A DNA stretch of 36,309 nucleotides from Natronospirillum sp. (GCF_022565775.1 NZ_JAIUMC010000021.1:1-36309); one strand, 5' to 3'. Positions 1 to 8,974 are shown, numbered from the stretch's first letter. Program-made: numbers and translations. Notes: generated by a model from the sequence alone, not told the origin.

Positions 1-110
1 CGGTGAATGTGGCTGTATGTTCCGTAGGAGGCCAGCCCCCTGGCCGATGGCGGCGCAGCCGCCTTATTGGGGGCCTGCGGCCCCTAGCGCGGCCAAGGCC
101 GACGCCTACA
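1..110. repeat. GC-rich hairpin intergenic repeat (REP-like), partial
   Basis: This is one member of the repeat family that also occurs at 8830-8974 and 12906-13351. It contains the same blocks as the array unit: GGCGGCGCAGCCGCC, then GGGGCCTGCGGCCCC, then GCGCGGCCAAGGCC, ending in a CGCCTACA motif. The first two blocks are inverted repeats with 3-nt loops. The CCTACA at 105-110, read on the minus strand as TGTAGG, supplies the TAG stop of the MATE gene. The element runs off the left edge, so its full extent is unknown. It may act in transcription termination or mRNA stability downstream of the MATE gene; this is inferred from position only. Confidence 0.8.
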
Positions 111-1437
111 ATGTTGCCTTCTCTTCCAACCGCGCCATACCCTGTCGGTACAATATCCATGCGGTCACTCCGGCCAGCAGGTTGCCAATAAACGCCCCGG
201 TCATCAGCCCGGCGACACCACCCAACCAGGCGCCGAGCCACAGGCACGGCAGATAAAAAGCAAACAACCGCAGTCCGGAGATCAGCAGCGCCCGCAGCGG
301 CATGCCCAACGCATTGTTCACCGACACCATCAACATGCAGATACCAAGCGCCGGATAACTCAACGGCACCCGGAACAGTTAGGCGCGCAGCACGTTGCCA
401 ACCGAATCATCCGCGCTCACCAGCGGCACCACCAACCCAGAGGTCAACAGCCACACCAGACTGACGCCCAGTTGCCAGGCCAGCACAAACAGGGCCGCCA
501 GCCGAATCAACCGTCGCGCTGCTGCCAGTTCACCACTGCCCACCAGTCTGCCCACCATGGGCGGCATGGACATGGTCAGCGCCAGCACAACGACCAGCGA
601 GAAAAACTCCAGCCGTGTGCCCAGCCCCCAGGCTGCCACGGCCGAGGCCCCAAAACCGGCGACCAACCCGGTCGCCAGCATGGCCGACACCGGCGGCAGC
701 AACTGGCTGACCATGGCCGGCGCGCCGATCGAGGAGACCTGCCGGATAGTGCGCCAGATGGCAAAGCCCTGCAGGTCGAAGGCTATCCATTGACGATGCC
801 ACAGGCGCGGATAGGTCACCATGCAGGCGATGGTAAACGCCGCTATGGTGGCCCAGGCGGCTCCCGGCAATCCCCAGCCGAAGGTAAAGATGAACAGCGG
901 ATCAAGCAGCATGTTGAGCACACTGCCCACCATCATCATCAGGCCGGGAAAGCGGGTATCCCCCTGTGCCCGGTGCAGGCTGTAGCCCATGTACATGACC
1001 GCACCCAACCAGGCCGCACCCAACCAGACGGACCAGAATTCGTCGATTACCGGCCGGATCTCGGGCCCGGCTCCCAGAACCGTCAGCAACGGGCCGCGCA
1101 CGACCCAGAGGAGCAGACAAAGAGCGCCGGCAGAAACAGCCCCAAGAATGGCCACCACGCCCCCCTGACGCCGCGCCAGCAGCGCATCGCCCGCGCCCAG
1201 TGTGCGCGAAATGATCGCCGTCACGGCAATTCCCAGCCCCACCTGAAAGCCGGTAAAGCTCTGCTGGATCGGCACCGTAAAACCCAGGGCAGCCAAAGGC
1301 TCGACACCCAGGCGAGCAATCCAGAAGGCATCGACCAGGTGATAGCTCATCAGCGCCAGCACGCCGAAGATCATCGGCCAGGTCATATGGAACAGACTGC
1401 GCCCCAGCCCCTGGTCCAGCATGGTCCGGGTATCCAT
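106..1437 (-). pseudogene. MATE family efflux transporter, interrupted by an in-frame stop
   Basis: The product resembles a multidrug and toxic compound extrusion (MATE) carrier, an inner-membrane cation-coupled exporter. The first 352 codons give a multi-TM protein with a MATE-like N-terminus (WPMIFGVLALMSYHLVDAFW). A TAA at 379-381 stops it after NVLRA. The same frame then continues without a shift through LFRVPLSYPALGICM and about 90 further residues of hydrophobic MATE C-terminus to a TAG at 106-108. Together the parts make about 443 codons, the usual size for the family. A single change of a TAT/TAC tyrosine codon to TAA would explain the break. It could be a genuine nonsense mutation or a sequencing error. 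The terminal TAG lies inside the neighbouring repeat. Confidence 0.85.
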
Positions 1438-1495
1438 CAGGCAGTGACCCGCCTTTGACCGAGCCCTGTTTCAACACCAGTGGACAACAAACCGC

Positions 1496-1813
1496 TCAAA
1501 GACCGGACACCTTCTCCATCTTCTGCGCCAGGGCAAAATCCTTCTCGGAGATGCCATCCACGTCATGAGTGGTCAGCTGCACCTTGACCGTATTGTAGAC
1601 ATTGAACCACTCGGGATGGTGACGATGTTTTTCCGCCCAAATGGCGGCCTTGGTCATGAAACCGAAGGCCTCGATAAAATTGCGGAACTTGAAGGTCTTG
1701 GTCAGCTTGTCGTCTTCGAGCTGCCAGGGCTCTGCCAGATCCTGATTGAGCGTCTTCAATTCGGCACTGATTTCACTGTCACTGTAGGCTTTGAGGTCCA
1801 TATCGCGTCTCAT
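1496..1813 (-). CDS. phhB: pterin-4a-carbinolamine dehydratase (4a-hydroxytetrahydrobiopterin dehydratase)
   Basis: This enzyme dehydrates 4a-hydroxytetrahydropterin to quinonoid dihydropterin, recycling the cofactor of phenylalanine hydroxylase; members can also be dimerisation cofactors. The 105-residue size is typical. The family signature is visible near the C-terminus: [14 protein letters not shown] followed by a histidine (TTHD) and a conserved aspartate, with the HH pair and the later His as the expected catalytic histidines. ATG at residue 1 or at residue 5 (MDLKAYS) are both possible starts; neither has a strong Shine-Dalgarno sequence. No phhA is visible in the window. The gene is transcribed away from the Mrp operon across a 139-bp gap. 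Confidence 0.93.
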   Translation of the reverse strand: MRRDMDLKAYSDSEISAELKTLNQDLAEPWQLEDDKLTKTFKFRNFIEAFGFMTKAAIWAEKHRHHPEWFNVYNTVKVQLTTHDVDGISEKDFALAQKMEKVSGL

Positions 1814-1952
1814 CGGTTCAGATCAGGGAATGGCAGGATAAGTCATCACTCTGAAAGTTCAAAACTCCAACTCCTGACGTTGCCTGCGAGGCTGGACAGC
1901 TTCGCTTACACCAGCACTTTACGCCAGAAGGTCTATCGGCTAGGTTAGCGCC

Positions 1953-2459
1953 ATGACCCGACTCATTGCTGCGGCACACCGCTCCGGATTCCTGGCCTGG
2001 TTTATTTGCCTGTGCCTGCTGTGGGCCATGCTGAGCGCCGGCCAGGGCTGGTATCTGGGGCTGCCCACCGCCTTTGGAGCCAGTGTGCTGGCGGCGGCCC
2101 TGAGACTGCCGGCTCCACGACCGGGTACCCTGCTGCGCCTGCCGCGCTTCATGGTCTTCTTTCTGCGTACCCTGTGGCATGGCGGATGGGATGTGGCACG
2201 CCGTGCACTGTCTCCCAATCTGCCCATTGCGCCGGCCTGGGAAAAATACCAACTGCAGGACCACTATCGGGATCATCCCCTCTACCCGCGGCTGCGCCTG
2301 CTGCTGTCCGCCATGGTAGGTCTGCTGCCGGGCACCCTGTCCACACACTACGACGAGCACACCCTGACTCTTCATGTGCTGGATGAACGCCAGGACTGGC
2401 GAGTTACCACCCTCAATCTGGAACAGGAGCTGGCGCGCCTGCTGGAGATGGAACCCTGA
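1953..2459 (+). CDS. mrpE: Mrp-type Na+/H+ antiporter subunit E
   Basis: MrpE is a small membrane subunit of the multisubunit cation/proton antiporter that exports Na+ (or K+) in exchange for H+. The 168-residue product has N-terminal hydrophobic segments (about residues 10-55) followed by a soluble tail. The tail carries the family pattern around LPRFMVFFLRTLWHGGWDVARRAL and a VGLLPGTLSTHYDE stretch, which is typical of MnhE/MrpE. It is the first gene of an eight-gene operon; its TGA overlaps the ATG of mrpF. The upstream 139 bp separate it from the divergent phhB; no convincing promoter was recognised there. Confidence 0.93.
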   Translation: MTRLIAAAHRSGFLAWFICLCLLWAMLSAGQGWYLGLPTAFGASVLAAALRLPAPRPGTLLRLPRFMVFFLRTLWHGGWDVARRALSPNLPIAPAWEKYQLQDHYRDHPLYPRLRLLLSAMVGLLPGTLSTHYDEHTLTLHVLDERQDWRVTTLNLEQELARLLEMEP

Positions 2460-2713
2460 TGATTATCCTGGCGACTGTTCTGCTGCTTACAGTACTGTTC
2501 GGCCTCTGGCGTGTGCTCAGGGGGCCAACCGCTGCCGATCGATTGCTGGCCATTCAACTGTTCGGCACTACCGGGGCTGCCTTTCTGCTGGTGCTGGCGA
2601 TGCTGGTGGACATCAGAGCCCTGCGCGATGCGGCACTGGTAATCGCCCTGCTGGCCGCCGTGCTTTCGGCAGCACTGGTCCAGTATCTGCGCCGGCAGGA
2701 GAAGTCGAACTGA
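2459..2713 (+). CDS. mrpF: Mrp-type Na+/H+ antiporter subunit F
   Basis: This is an 84-residue protein with three hydrophobic segments, the usual size and topology of MrpF/MnhF. The conserved RVLRGPTAADRLLA motif after the first membrane segment identifies the family. Its start overlaps the mrpE stop by one base, and its own TGA overlaps the ATG of mrpG, indicating tight translational coupling within the antiporter operon. MrpF is a structural subunit of the assembled antiporter complex; no catalytic residue is assigned. Confidence 0.93.
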   Translation: MIILATVLLLTVLFGLWRVLRGPTAADRLLAIQLFGTTGAAFLLVLAMLVDIRALRDAALVIALLAAVLSAALVQYLRRQEKSN

Positions 2714-3042
2714 TGGGCATGACGGTGATCACCCCTCTGCTTTACTGGCTCAGCTGGATTTTCCTGCTGCTGAGTGCCGGCTTTTTTATAGCGGGCACGG
2801 TTGGCATGCTGCGCTTTCCCGACATCTACAGCCGCCTGCATGCCGTGACCAAGGCCGATACGCTGGGCCTGGGGCTGCTGGTCATCGGGCTGTCGCTGCG
2901 CGCAGACGACCTGTACAGCGTGGGCATCATGATCCTGATCTGGCTGCTGGTCATGGGTTCCGGGGCCACCGCCTGCCAGCTACTGGCGCGCTACGGCAGA
3001 GAATCCGAGGGCGACACGGAGGCTGACGATGTCGCTTCATGA
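2713..3042 (+). CDS. mrpG: Mrp-type Na+/H+ antiporter subunit G
   Basis: The 109-residue protein has three predicted membrane helices and the MrpG/MnhG hallmark GMLRFPDIYSRLHAVTKADT after the first helix. The frame is open further upstream, but the start taken here is the ATG at 2713-2715. That ATG overlaps the mrpF stop and gives the normal subunit length. The 3' end overlaps the next gene by 14 bp. It acts in the membrane as a structural subunit of the antiporter. Confidence 0.92.
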   Translation: MGMTVITPLLYWLSWIFLLLSAGFFIAGTVGMLRFPDIYSRLHAVTKADTLGLGLLVIGLSLRADDLYSVGIMILIWLLVMGSGATACQLLARYGRESEGDTEADDVAS

Positions 3043-3946
3043 ATGGATGCTGGACGGCACGCTTGGCCTGCTGGTACTGATTCTGGCGGTGGCCGTACTG
3101 CATGTGCGCAGCCTGTATATCAGTATCGTGCTGTTTATCGCCTTCGGGCTGTTGCTCGCCCTGATCTGGGCCAGGCTGGGGGCACCCGACCTGGCGCTGG
3201 CTGAAGCCGCCATTGGCGCCGGCCTCACCGGCACTCTGCTGCTGGCCGCCTATGGGCGGGTGTCCGAGCGTCGACGCAAAGCGGAAGAACCGCTGGACTG
3301 GCACGCCGGCCCTGCCCTGTTGCTCAGCCTGATCATTGCGGTGATTCTGATGCGGGCCGTCTGGCCGCTGCCGGATCTGGATTCTGCGCTGGTACCAGCG
3401 GTCGCTGACCAGATGGCTCAATCAGGGGTCGGTCATCCGGTGACAGCCGTGCTGCTCAGCTTTCGGGCCTGGGATACGCTGCTTGAGCTGCTGGTCTTGC
3501 TGCTCGCCTTCATGGCGGTGCGCCAATTGCTGCCCTCACTGCCCCGCCAACCGGAAGCCTGGCCGCTGCTGCAGGCCTGGAGTCGTCTGCTGGCTCCGCT
3601 GTCCGTTTTGATTGGCGGCTATCTGCTATGGCGCGGCAGCGCCGATCCGGGCGGTGCTTTTCAAGCCGGTGCGCTGCTGGCAGCAGGGGCGATTCTGTTG
3701 CGCCTGACCGGCTTGCTGCCGGCGCTGGGGTGGCATCATTTCTGGATCAGAGCCCTCATTCTTGGCGGCTGCATGGTATTTCTGGCGATTGGCGTGGCCG
3801 GCTACTGGCTGGGCACCGGTTTTCTCGGGTATGCGGACGGCTGGGCCGGACCGCTGATTCTGTTGATCGAAGTGTTTGCCACTCTCTCCATTGCCACCAC
3901 ACTCACCCTGCTGGTGATCGGCGAAACCCGGGAGGTACGCGAATGA
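3029..3946 (+). CDS. Fused MrpA C-terminal domain (DUF4040-like) and MrpB subunit
   Basis: This 305-residue membrane protein joins two modules. Residues about 1-95 resemble the C-terminal MrpA segment (DUF4040/MbhD type), seen as GAPDLALAEAAIGAGLTGTL. Residues about 150-300 match MnhB, with LIGGYLLWRGSADPGGAFQAG and the GPLILLIEVFATLSIA region. In classical Mrp operons the first module ends the long MrpA protein. Here that long subunit is replaced by separate genes. The start overlaps mrpG by 14 bp and the stop overlaps the next ATG. The protein likely helps connect the antiporter-like subunits to the smaller subunits. Confidence 0.88.
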   Translation: MSLHEWMLDGTLGLLVLILAVAVLHVRSLYISIVLFIAFGLLLALIWARLGAPDLALAEAAIGAGLTGTLLLAAYGRVSERRRKAEEPLDWHAGPALLLSLIIAVILMRAVWPLPDLDSALVPAVADQMAQSGVGHPVTAVLLSFRAWDTLLELLVLLLAFMAVRQLLPSLPRQPEAWPLLQAWSRLLAPLSVLIGGYLLWRGSADPGGAFQAGALLAAGAILLRLTGLLPALGWHHFWIRALILGGCMVFLAIGVAGYWLGTGFLGYADGWAGPLILLIEVFATLSIATTLTLLVIGETREVRE

Positions 3947-4218
3947 CCCAGGTGCTGTTCTACCTGATCCTCGGGGTGTGCCTCTGGGCACTGGGTCTTT
4001 ATGGTCTCCTGCGCCTGAAAGAATCCATCCGTCGCATCATCAGCGTCAATATCATGGGCAGTGGCGTGTTCATGGTGATGGTCGCGCTGGCCGCACGCTC
4101 GGAAGATCCCGACCCGGTGATGCATGCGCTGGTGGTCACCGGGCTGGTGGTCGCCATCAGCGCCACAGCCTTTGCCTTGCGGCTGTCGGTGGCCGATGTT
4201 CAGGAGGATGATCAATGA
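3943..4218 (+). CDS. mrpC: Mrp-type Na+/H+ antiporter subunit C (NuoK-like)
   Basis: The 91-residue product has three membrane segments and is homologous to the NuoK subunit of complex I. The SIRRIISVNIMGSGVFM stretch and the HALVVTGLVVAISATAFAL segment near the end are characteristic of MnhC/MrpC. The frame is open upstream, but the ATG at 3943 overlaps the previous stop (ATGA) and gives the standard length. The stop in turn overlaps the start of the next gene. Confidence 0.93.
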   Translation: MTQVLFYLILGVCLWALGLYGLLRLKESIRRIISVNIMGSGVFMVMVALAARSEDPDPVMHALVVTGLVVAISATAFALRLSVADVQEDDQ

Positions 4219-5639
4219 CCGCCGCGCTCATCGCGCTGTTGTTGCCCCTGTTCACTGCCCTGTGTCTGTTGCTCCTGCGCAGTCGTTCCGGCGTTCTGGT
4301 CATTGTGACCAGCCTGCTCACACTGCTCGCCGCCGCCTGGTCACTGTATGATGTAACGGTCAATGGTCCTCAGTGGCTGGAGCTGGGTGATTGGCCGCCA
4401 CCGCTGGCCATCCGTTTTCAGCTGCAACCCATCACCGCGCTGCTGCTGGTTTTCAGCGCCATGATTCATCTGCTGGTGGCCGTTTATGCCGCCGGCAGTC
4501 AGCACAGCAAAACTCGCTATACCGACTTCTGGCCGCTGTCCTGTCTGCTGCAGGGTAGCCTGAATGCGTTGTGGCTGTCCGGCGACCTGTTCAACTGGTA
4601 TGTCACGCTGGAGCTACTCGGGCTGGCTGCCGTGGCGCTGGTCGCCTTGTCCGGGCGCAAGGCCTATGGACCGGCGCTAAACTATCTGCTGCTGTCGCTG
4701 GGGGCGTCGCTGGTCTACCTGCTTGGCGTTGCTCTGGCCTACGGCCGCTATGGCGTGCTCGATATCTCGCTGCTTGGCGCAATGACCGAGGCCGATACCA
4801 CTACCCGTATTGCCTGGTGGCTGATGACCCTGGGTCTGATGCTCAAGGCCGCTCTGTGGCCATTTCACCTTTGGCTGCCGCGCGCCCATGCCAGTGCGCC
4901 CACGGCTGTCAGTGCCCTGCTCTCGGCGCTGGTGGTCAAGGGTCCACTGTTCATTCTGTGGCGTCTGTGGAGCGAAGGAGCACCCACCGAACTCGCTGTC
5001 GAAGCCGGGCCTGTGCTGGCTGTGGCCGGCATTGCGGCGCTGATCCTGGGCGGCTGGTCGGCACTGCGCACCCCGTGGCTGAAAAGCCTGGTGGCTTATT
5101 CCACGGTGGCCCAGCTGGGCTATGCGCTTATGGCCCTCGGGTTGCTGATGTACTGGCAACTGCCAGCGCTGGATGCGGCCCTGTGGCTGTTCGTGCTGGC
5201 TCACGGCCTGGCCAAGGCGTCCATGTTTCTGGCGGCGGGAGAACTGCAGGCCTCATTGGGCAGCAAGCGGGTGTCAGCCCTGCGCGGCACCACGGAGACC
5301 ATGCCGGTGGCCATGTTTGCCTTTGCCGTGGCCGGCGGCAGTCTGATCGGGCTGCCACCCAGCGGTGGCTTTCTGGCCAAGTGGCTGCTGCTGGAACCCA
5401 TGTTCGAGACCGTGAACCACTGGCCTTGGGTGGTCGGTATTCTGCTCGGCACATTGATCAGTGCGGGCTATGTGTTCCGGGTCGTGGCGCTGGCCTTTGA
5501 CCGCGCAGACCCGGTGCCACCCGATTTCAGTCCGGACCGCTTTGCGCACTGGCTGGCGTTGTTGCCGGCGCTGGTGGTCTGGGGCCTGGCCCTGATCAGT
5601 GAACCCCTGATTCACTGGCTGACCGGGGTGCCTTTATGA
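4215..5639 (+). CDS. mrpD: Mrp antiporter subunit D-like proton-translocating protein
   Basis: This 474-residue polytopic protein belongs to the antiporter-like family shared by MrpA/D and NuoL/M/N. It keeps the two key charged sites of the family: a glutamate in the helix around FNWYVTLELLG (Glu133) and a lysine in LGLMLKAALWPFHLWLP (Lys211). These precede the conserved HASAPTAVSALLSALVVK loop. A second lysine-containing helix lies at HGLAKASMFLAAG. It is the first of three consecutive antiporter-like subunits and overlaps the neighbouring genes by 4 bp on each side. Confidence 0.9.
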   Translation: MTAALIALLLPLFTALCLLLLRSRSGVLVIVTSLLTLLAAAWSLYDVTVNGPQWLELGDWPPPLAIRFQLQPITALLLVFSAMIHLLVAVYAAGSQHSKTRYTDFWPLSCLLQGSLNALWLSGDLFNWYVTLELLGLAAVALVALSGRKAYGPALNYLLLSLGASLVYLLGVALAYGRYGVLDISLLGAMTEADTTTRIAWWLMTLGLMLKAALWPFHLWLPRAHASAPTAVSALLSALVVKGPLFILWRLWSEGAPTELAVEAGPVLAVAGIAALILGGWSALRTPWLKSLVAYSTVAQLGYALMALGLLMYWQLPALDAALWLFVLAHGLAKASMFLAAGELQASLGSKRVSALRGTTETMPVAMFAFAVAGGSLIGLPPSGGFLAKWLLLEPMFETVNHWPWVVGILLGTLISAGYVFRVVALAFDRADPVPPDFSPDRFAHWLALLPALVVWGLALISEPLIHWLTGVPL

Positions 5640-7162
5640 TCGAGACTGCAACGACCTGGACCAACTGGGTACCGCTGGCCATTGTGCTCAGCTCTCTGCT
5701 GCCCGGTCTGTTCATCTTTACCCTGCGTGAAGACCAGGTTGCCCTGCGCACGACCCTGAACCTGATCGGGGCGGTGCTCAAGCTGGTATTGGTGGGTGTC
5801 ATGCTGTGGGGTGTTGCCCGCGGCATGGAGTTCCGCTTTGCCCTGCCCTTCCTGCCCAACGGCCTGCTGATCCTCAAGGGTGATGCCCTGTCACTGCAGT
5901 TTGTCACTCTGTCTGCCGTGCTCTGGCTGACCACCACCCTGTATGCCATCGGCTATCTGGAAGGCGCGCCGCTGCGCTCGCGCTTCTTCGGCTATTTCTC
6001 GCTCTGTGTCAGCGCCACGGCAGGGCTGGCCCTGGCGGGCAATCTGGTCACCTTCGTGTTGTTCTATGAATTGCTGACCCTGGCCACCTTCCCGCTGGTG
6101 GTGCATCGGGGCACGGTTGAGGCCCTGCGCGCCGGACGCATCTATCTGGCCTACACCCTGGGTGGCGGCACCTTGGCCCTGCTCGGCGCCGTGCTGCTGC
6201 ATACCCAGGGGGGCAGCCCGGCCTTTGTTCCCGGGGGCTATCTGCCGGCGGCCGGAGAAGACTCCCAATTGATCCTGACCCTGGCCTTTGGTCTGCTGAT
6301 TGCCGGGTTCGGGGTCAAGGCGGCGCTGTTTCCGCTGCACGGCTGGTTGCCTACGGCCATGGTGGCACCGGCCCCGGTCAGTGCGCTGCTGCATGCGGTG
6401 GCCGTGGTCAAGGCCGGGGCTTTCGGCATTGTGCGTGTGGTCTATGATGTCTACGGCGTGGAACTGATGACGGCCATGGACCTGGCGCAGCCGCTGCTGT
6501 GGCTGGCCTGCTTTACTATCCTCTATGGGTCGGTGCGTGCCCTGTTCCAGACCGACCTGAAAAAGCGACTGGCTTTCTCGACCGTCAGTCAGGTGTCTTA
6601 TGTCACGCTTGGCGTGGCACTGCTCGGCCCGATTGGAGCCGTAGGCGGTCTGGTGCATCTGGTGCATCAGGGTCTGATGAAGGTGACCTTGTTCTATTGT
6701 GCGGGCAATTTCGCCGAAACGCTGCATATCCACAAGATTCGCGAAATGGATGGGGTCGGCAAGCGCATGCCCCTGACCATGGCCGCCTTCACCGTCGGCG
6801 CGCTGGGTATGATCGGCGTACCACCGGTGGCCGGGTTTATCAGCAAGTGGTATCTGGGTCTGGGCGCGCTGGAGGTCGGTGCCGACTGGGTGCTGCTGGT
6901 GCTGGTCGGGTCCGGCCTGCTCAATGCCCTGTATTTCCTCCCTATTCTGTATCGCGGCTGGTTTGCGCCGCCGCCGGCGCGCTGGGCGCATGACGAAAAA
7001 CTGGGCACCGGGCAGCCCGGGCTGGGTGAAACCCACTGGATGCTGCTCTGGCCGGCGCTGATCACCGCCTCTCTGGCGCTGCTGGTCGGCATTCTGGCCG
7101 GTACCGACCTCAGTCCGCTCAACTGGGCGCAACTCACCGTCAATCTGGAGTTCGATCTGTGA
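5636..7162 (+). CDS. Mrp/complex I-type antiporter-like subunit (second copy, MrpA/NuoL-like)
   Basis: The 508-residue polytopic protein carries the full channel signature: Glu145 in FVLFYELLTLATFPLV, a lysine in GFGVKAALFPLHGWLP, and the loop MVAPAPVSALLHAVAVVKAG that is typical of MrpA N-terminal and NuoL proteins. A further lysine lies in HQGLMKVTLFYCAG. It probably fills the position of the missing N-terminal MrpA module. The ATG overlaps the upstream stop (ATGA). A subunit D or NuoN assignment would also be defensible from sequence alone. Confidence 0.88.
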   Translation: MIETATTWTNWVPLAIVLSSLLPGLFIFTLREDQVALRTTLNLIGAVLKLVLVGVMLWGVARGMEFRFALPFLPNGLLILKGDALSLQFVTLSAVLWLTTTLYAIGYLEGAPLRSRFFGYFSLCVSATAGLALAGNLVTFVLFYELLTLATFPLVVHRGTVEALRAGRIYLAYTLGGGTLALLGAVLLHTQGGSPAFVPGGYLPAAGEDSQLILTLAFGLLIAGFGVKAALFPLHGWLPTAMVAPAPVSALLHAVAVVKAGAFGIVRVVYDVYGVELMTAMDLAQPLLWLACFTILYGSVRALFQTDLKKRLAFSTVSQVSYVTLGVALLGPIGAVGGLVHLVHQGLMKVTLFYCAGNFAETLHIHKIREMDGVGKRMPLTMAAFTVGALGMIGVPPVAGFISKWYLGLGALEVGADWVLLVLVGSGLLNALYFLPILYRGWFAPPPARWAHDEKLGTGQPGLGETHWMLLWPALITASLALLVGILAGTDLSPLNWAQLTVNLEFDL

Positions 7163-8835
7163 TGGCCTGGCTCTGGTTGCTGATTCCGCTGACGCCCCTG
7201 CTGCTGGTGCCCATCCTGATGCGCTGGCCAAAGCTGCGCTCTGTGGTCTGGCTGGCACCGCTGCCTGCACTGCCCCTGGCGTTCATGCGTCCGGACACAT
7301 TGGTGCTGCCGGGGTTATGGCCGGGCGCGCAACTGGGCATTGCTGACGGACTGAGCGCCATACTGCTGCTGTTCACCGCCGCTCTGTGGCTGGCCGCCGG
7401 GCTGTGCGCGGTATCCGGGCATGCCAAGGACCCGCATGCCCGGCGTTTCTGGGTGTTCTGGTTGCTGTCGATGACGGGCAATCTGCTGCTGATCCTGGCG
7501 CAGGACGGCGCCAGCTTCTATGTCGGCTTCACGTTGATGAGCCTGTCCGCCTTCGGCCTGGTGATCCACAACGGCACCACAGAATCCCGGCGCGCCGGGC
7601 GCTTGTATCTGCAACTGGCGATAGTCGGTGAATTGCTGCTGTTCATGGGGCTGATGCTGCGTGTTCACGAAGCCGACGGCAGCATGCTGCTGACAGCCTG
7701 GCAGGAGACCCCCGCCGGCCTGCCGACCCTGATCTGCCTGCTGATCGGGTTCGGTCTCAAGGCCGGTTTCTGGCCGTTGCATGTATGGCTGCCAGCGGCC
7801 CACCCGGCGGCACCGGCAGCGGCCAGTGCGGTGCTGTCGGGGGCCATGATCAAGGCGGGTATCATTGGCCTGTGGCGCTTCATGCCGCGCGGCAGTGGCG
7901 AGGAAGTGATGAGCCTGCCGGCCTCGGTGGCGCCCTGGCTGTTGGCCATCGGGTTGATCAGTGCTTTCTACGGTGTGGCTGTGGGCTTGCTGCAGACCCG
8001 CGACAAGACCGCGCTAGCCTATTCGTCGGTTAGCCAGATGGGTTATCTGCTGGTGCTGGTCGCCCTGCTGCTGTCGCAGTCGGTGTCTGTCGAAGCCCTC
8101 GGTCTGCTGCTGGGCTTTTATGTGGTGCATCACGGGCTGGCCAAGGGCGCGCTGTTTCTGGGTGCCGGCATGGCCCATGAATACCGGTTGAGTCGGGTAC
8201 ACTGGGTGCTTATGGCACTGCCTGCGGTGGCACTGGCAGGCTTCCCGCTGACCACCGGGGCGGTAGCCAAGAGCCTGCTCAAGGATCAGGTGGGCAACAG
8301 TGCGTTTGCCGCGTGGGAGATACTGTTCTATGTCGGCTCAATGGCAACGTTGCTGCTGGTCAGCCGGGCTCTGTGGCTGATCTGGCGTAGCCAGCCCGGC
8401 GGGCCGCCGGCTACTATGCCGCTGCCGTGGAAGCTGGGCTGGGGCAGCCTGTGTCTGGCGGCGCCTGTGCTGCCCTGGTTGTGGCCTGATCTCAGAGTGG
8501 CACTGCTGGATACCTTGAGCCTTTATGGCCTGTGGGGGCTGATGTGGCCGTTGCTCTTGGGTGCAGTGGTGATTGCCCTGGTCGTCAGATTCAATCCGCA
8601 GTGGCATCTGGAGCGGCTGGCACGGTATCAGCCGGGTCTGGTGCTGTCATTGAGACTGCGTCGGTGGTTGCAGACGCGCCCGGTGGCGCGGGATCCGATG
8701 CTGCCGGAGCGCCCTGTGCGTATGCCCTGGGCCGGATGGCGTAACCTTGAACGACGCTGGAATCGCCTGGGGCGGGATGTGGTTCAGGTGTCGGCCTGGG
8801 TGATGGCGTTGGGGTTGTTGTGGGTGCTGCTGTAG
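7159..8835 (+). CDS. Third Mrp/complex I-type antiporter-like subunit, conserved TM glutamate absent
   Basis: This 558-residue polytopic paralogue keeps the lysine helix and loop (GFGLKAGFWPLHVWLP, then AAPAAASAVLSGAMIKAG). Where its neighbour has the Glu145-containing helix, this protein reads SFYVGFTLMSLSAFGLV, with Thr125 aligned to the glutamate by the flanking residues (LVIHNGTTESRRAGR against LVVHRGTVEALRAGR). The C-terminal 100 residues are polar and end in one extra hydrophobic segment. It may be an inactive or modified channel subunit. Its TAG stop (8833-8835) lies in the TGTAGGCGC start of the adjacent hairpin repeat. Confidence 0.87.
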   Translation: MMAWLWLLIPLTPLLLVPILMRWPKLRSVVWLAPLPALPLAFMRPDTLVLPGLWPGAQLGIADGLSAILLLFTAALWLAAGLCAVSGHAKDPHARRFWVFWLLSMTGNLLLILAQDGASFYVGFTLMSLSAFGLVIHNGTTESRRAGRLYLQLAIVGELLLFMGLMLRVHEADGSMLLTAWQETPAGLPTLICLLIGFGLKAGFWPLHVWLPAAHPAAPAAASAVLSGAMIKAGIIGLWRFMPRGSGEEVMSLPASVAPWLLAIGLISAFYGVAVGLLQTRDKTALAYSSVSQMGYLLVLVALLLSQSVSVEALGLLLGFYVVHHGLAKGALFLGAGMAHEYRLSRVHWVLMALPAVALAGFPLTTGAVAKSLLKDQVGNSAFAAWEILFYVGSMATLLLVSRALWLIWRSQPGGPPATMPLPWKLGWGSLCLAAPVLPWLWPDLRVALLDTLSLYGLWGLMWPLLLGAVVIALVVRFNPQWHLERLARYQPGLVLSLRLRRWLQTRPVARDPMLPERPVRMPWAGWRNLERRWNRLGRDVVQVSAWVMALGLLWVLL

Positions 8836-8974
8836 GCGCCGGCCTTGTCCGCGCTAGGGGCCGCAGGCCCCTTCCATGGGCGGCTACGCCGCCGAGCGCG
8901 ATTGACATCGCTGGCCTACAACGGAGGCACATCTGTAGGCGCAGGCCTTGGCCGCGCTCGGGGCCGCAGGCCCC
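8830..8974. repeat. GC-rich hairpin intergenic repeat between convergent genes
   Basis: Two degenerate copies of the same repeat unit lie head to tail between the ends of the Mrp operon and yehW. Each begins TGTAGGCGC and continues into GGCCTTG and GGGGCCGCAGGCCCC blocks; a GGCGGCTACGCCGCC hairpin is also present. The first copy provides the TAG stop of the upstream antiporter gene. The second ends directly against the TGA of yehW (8975-8977). The position between convergent genes suits a bidirectional terminator or REP-type element; no transposase of the REP-associated kind is visible in the window. Confidence 0.8.

Noticed and set aside
472-1458. Long open frame on the plus strand opposite the MATE gene
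   Set aside because: The product is rich in His, Gln, Arg and Gly with no recognisable domain, as expected for the reverse of a GC-rich membrane-protein gene.
5891-7270. 459-codon frame opposite the second antiporter-like gene
   Set aside because: Composition is Gln/His/Arg-rich and it mirrors a well-supported Mrp subunit; a shadow frame.
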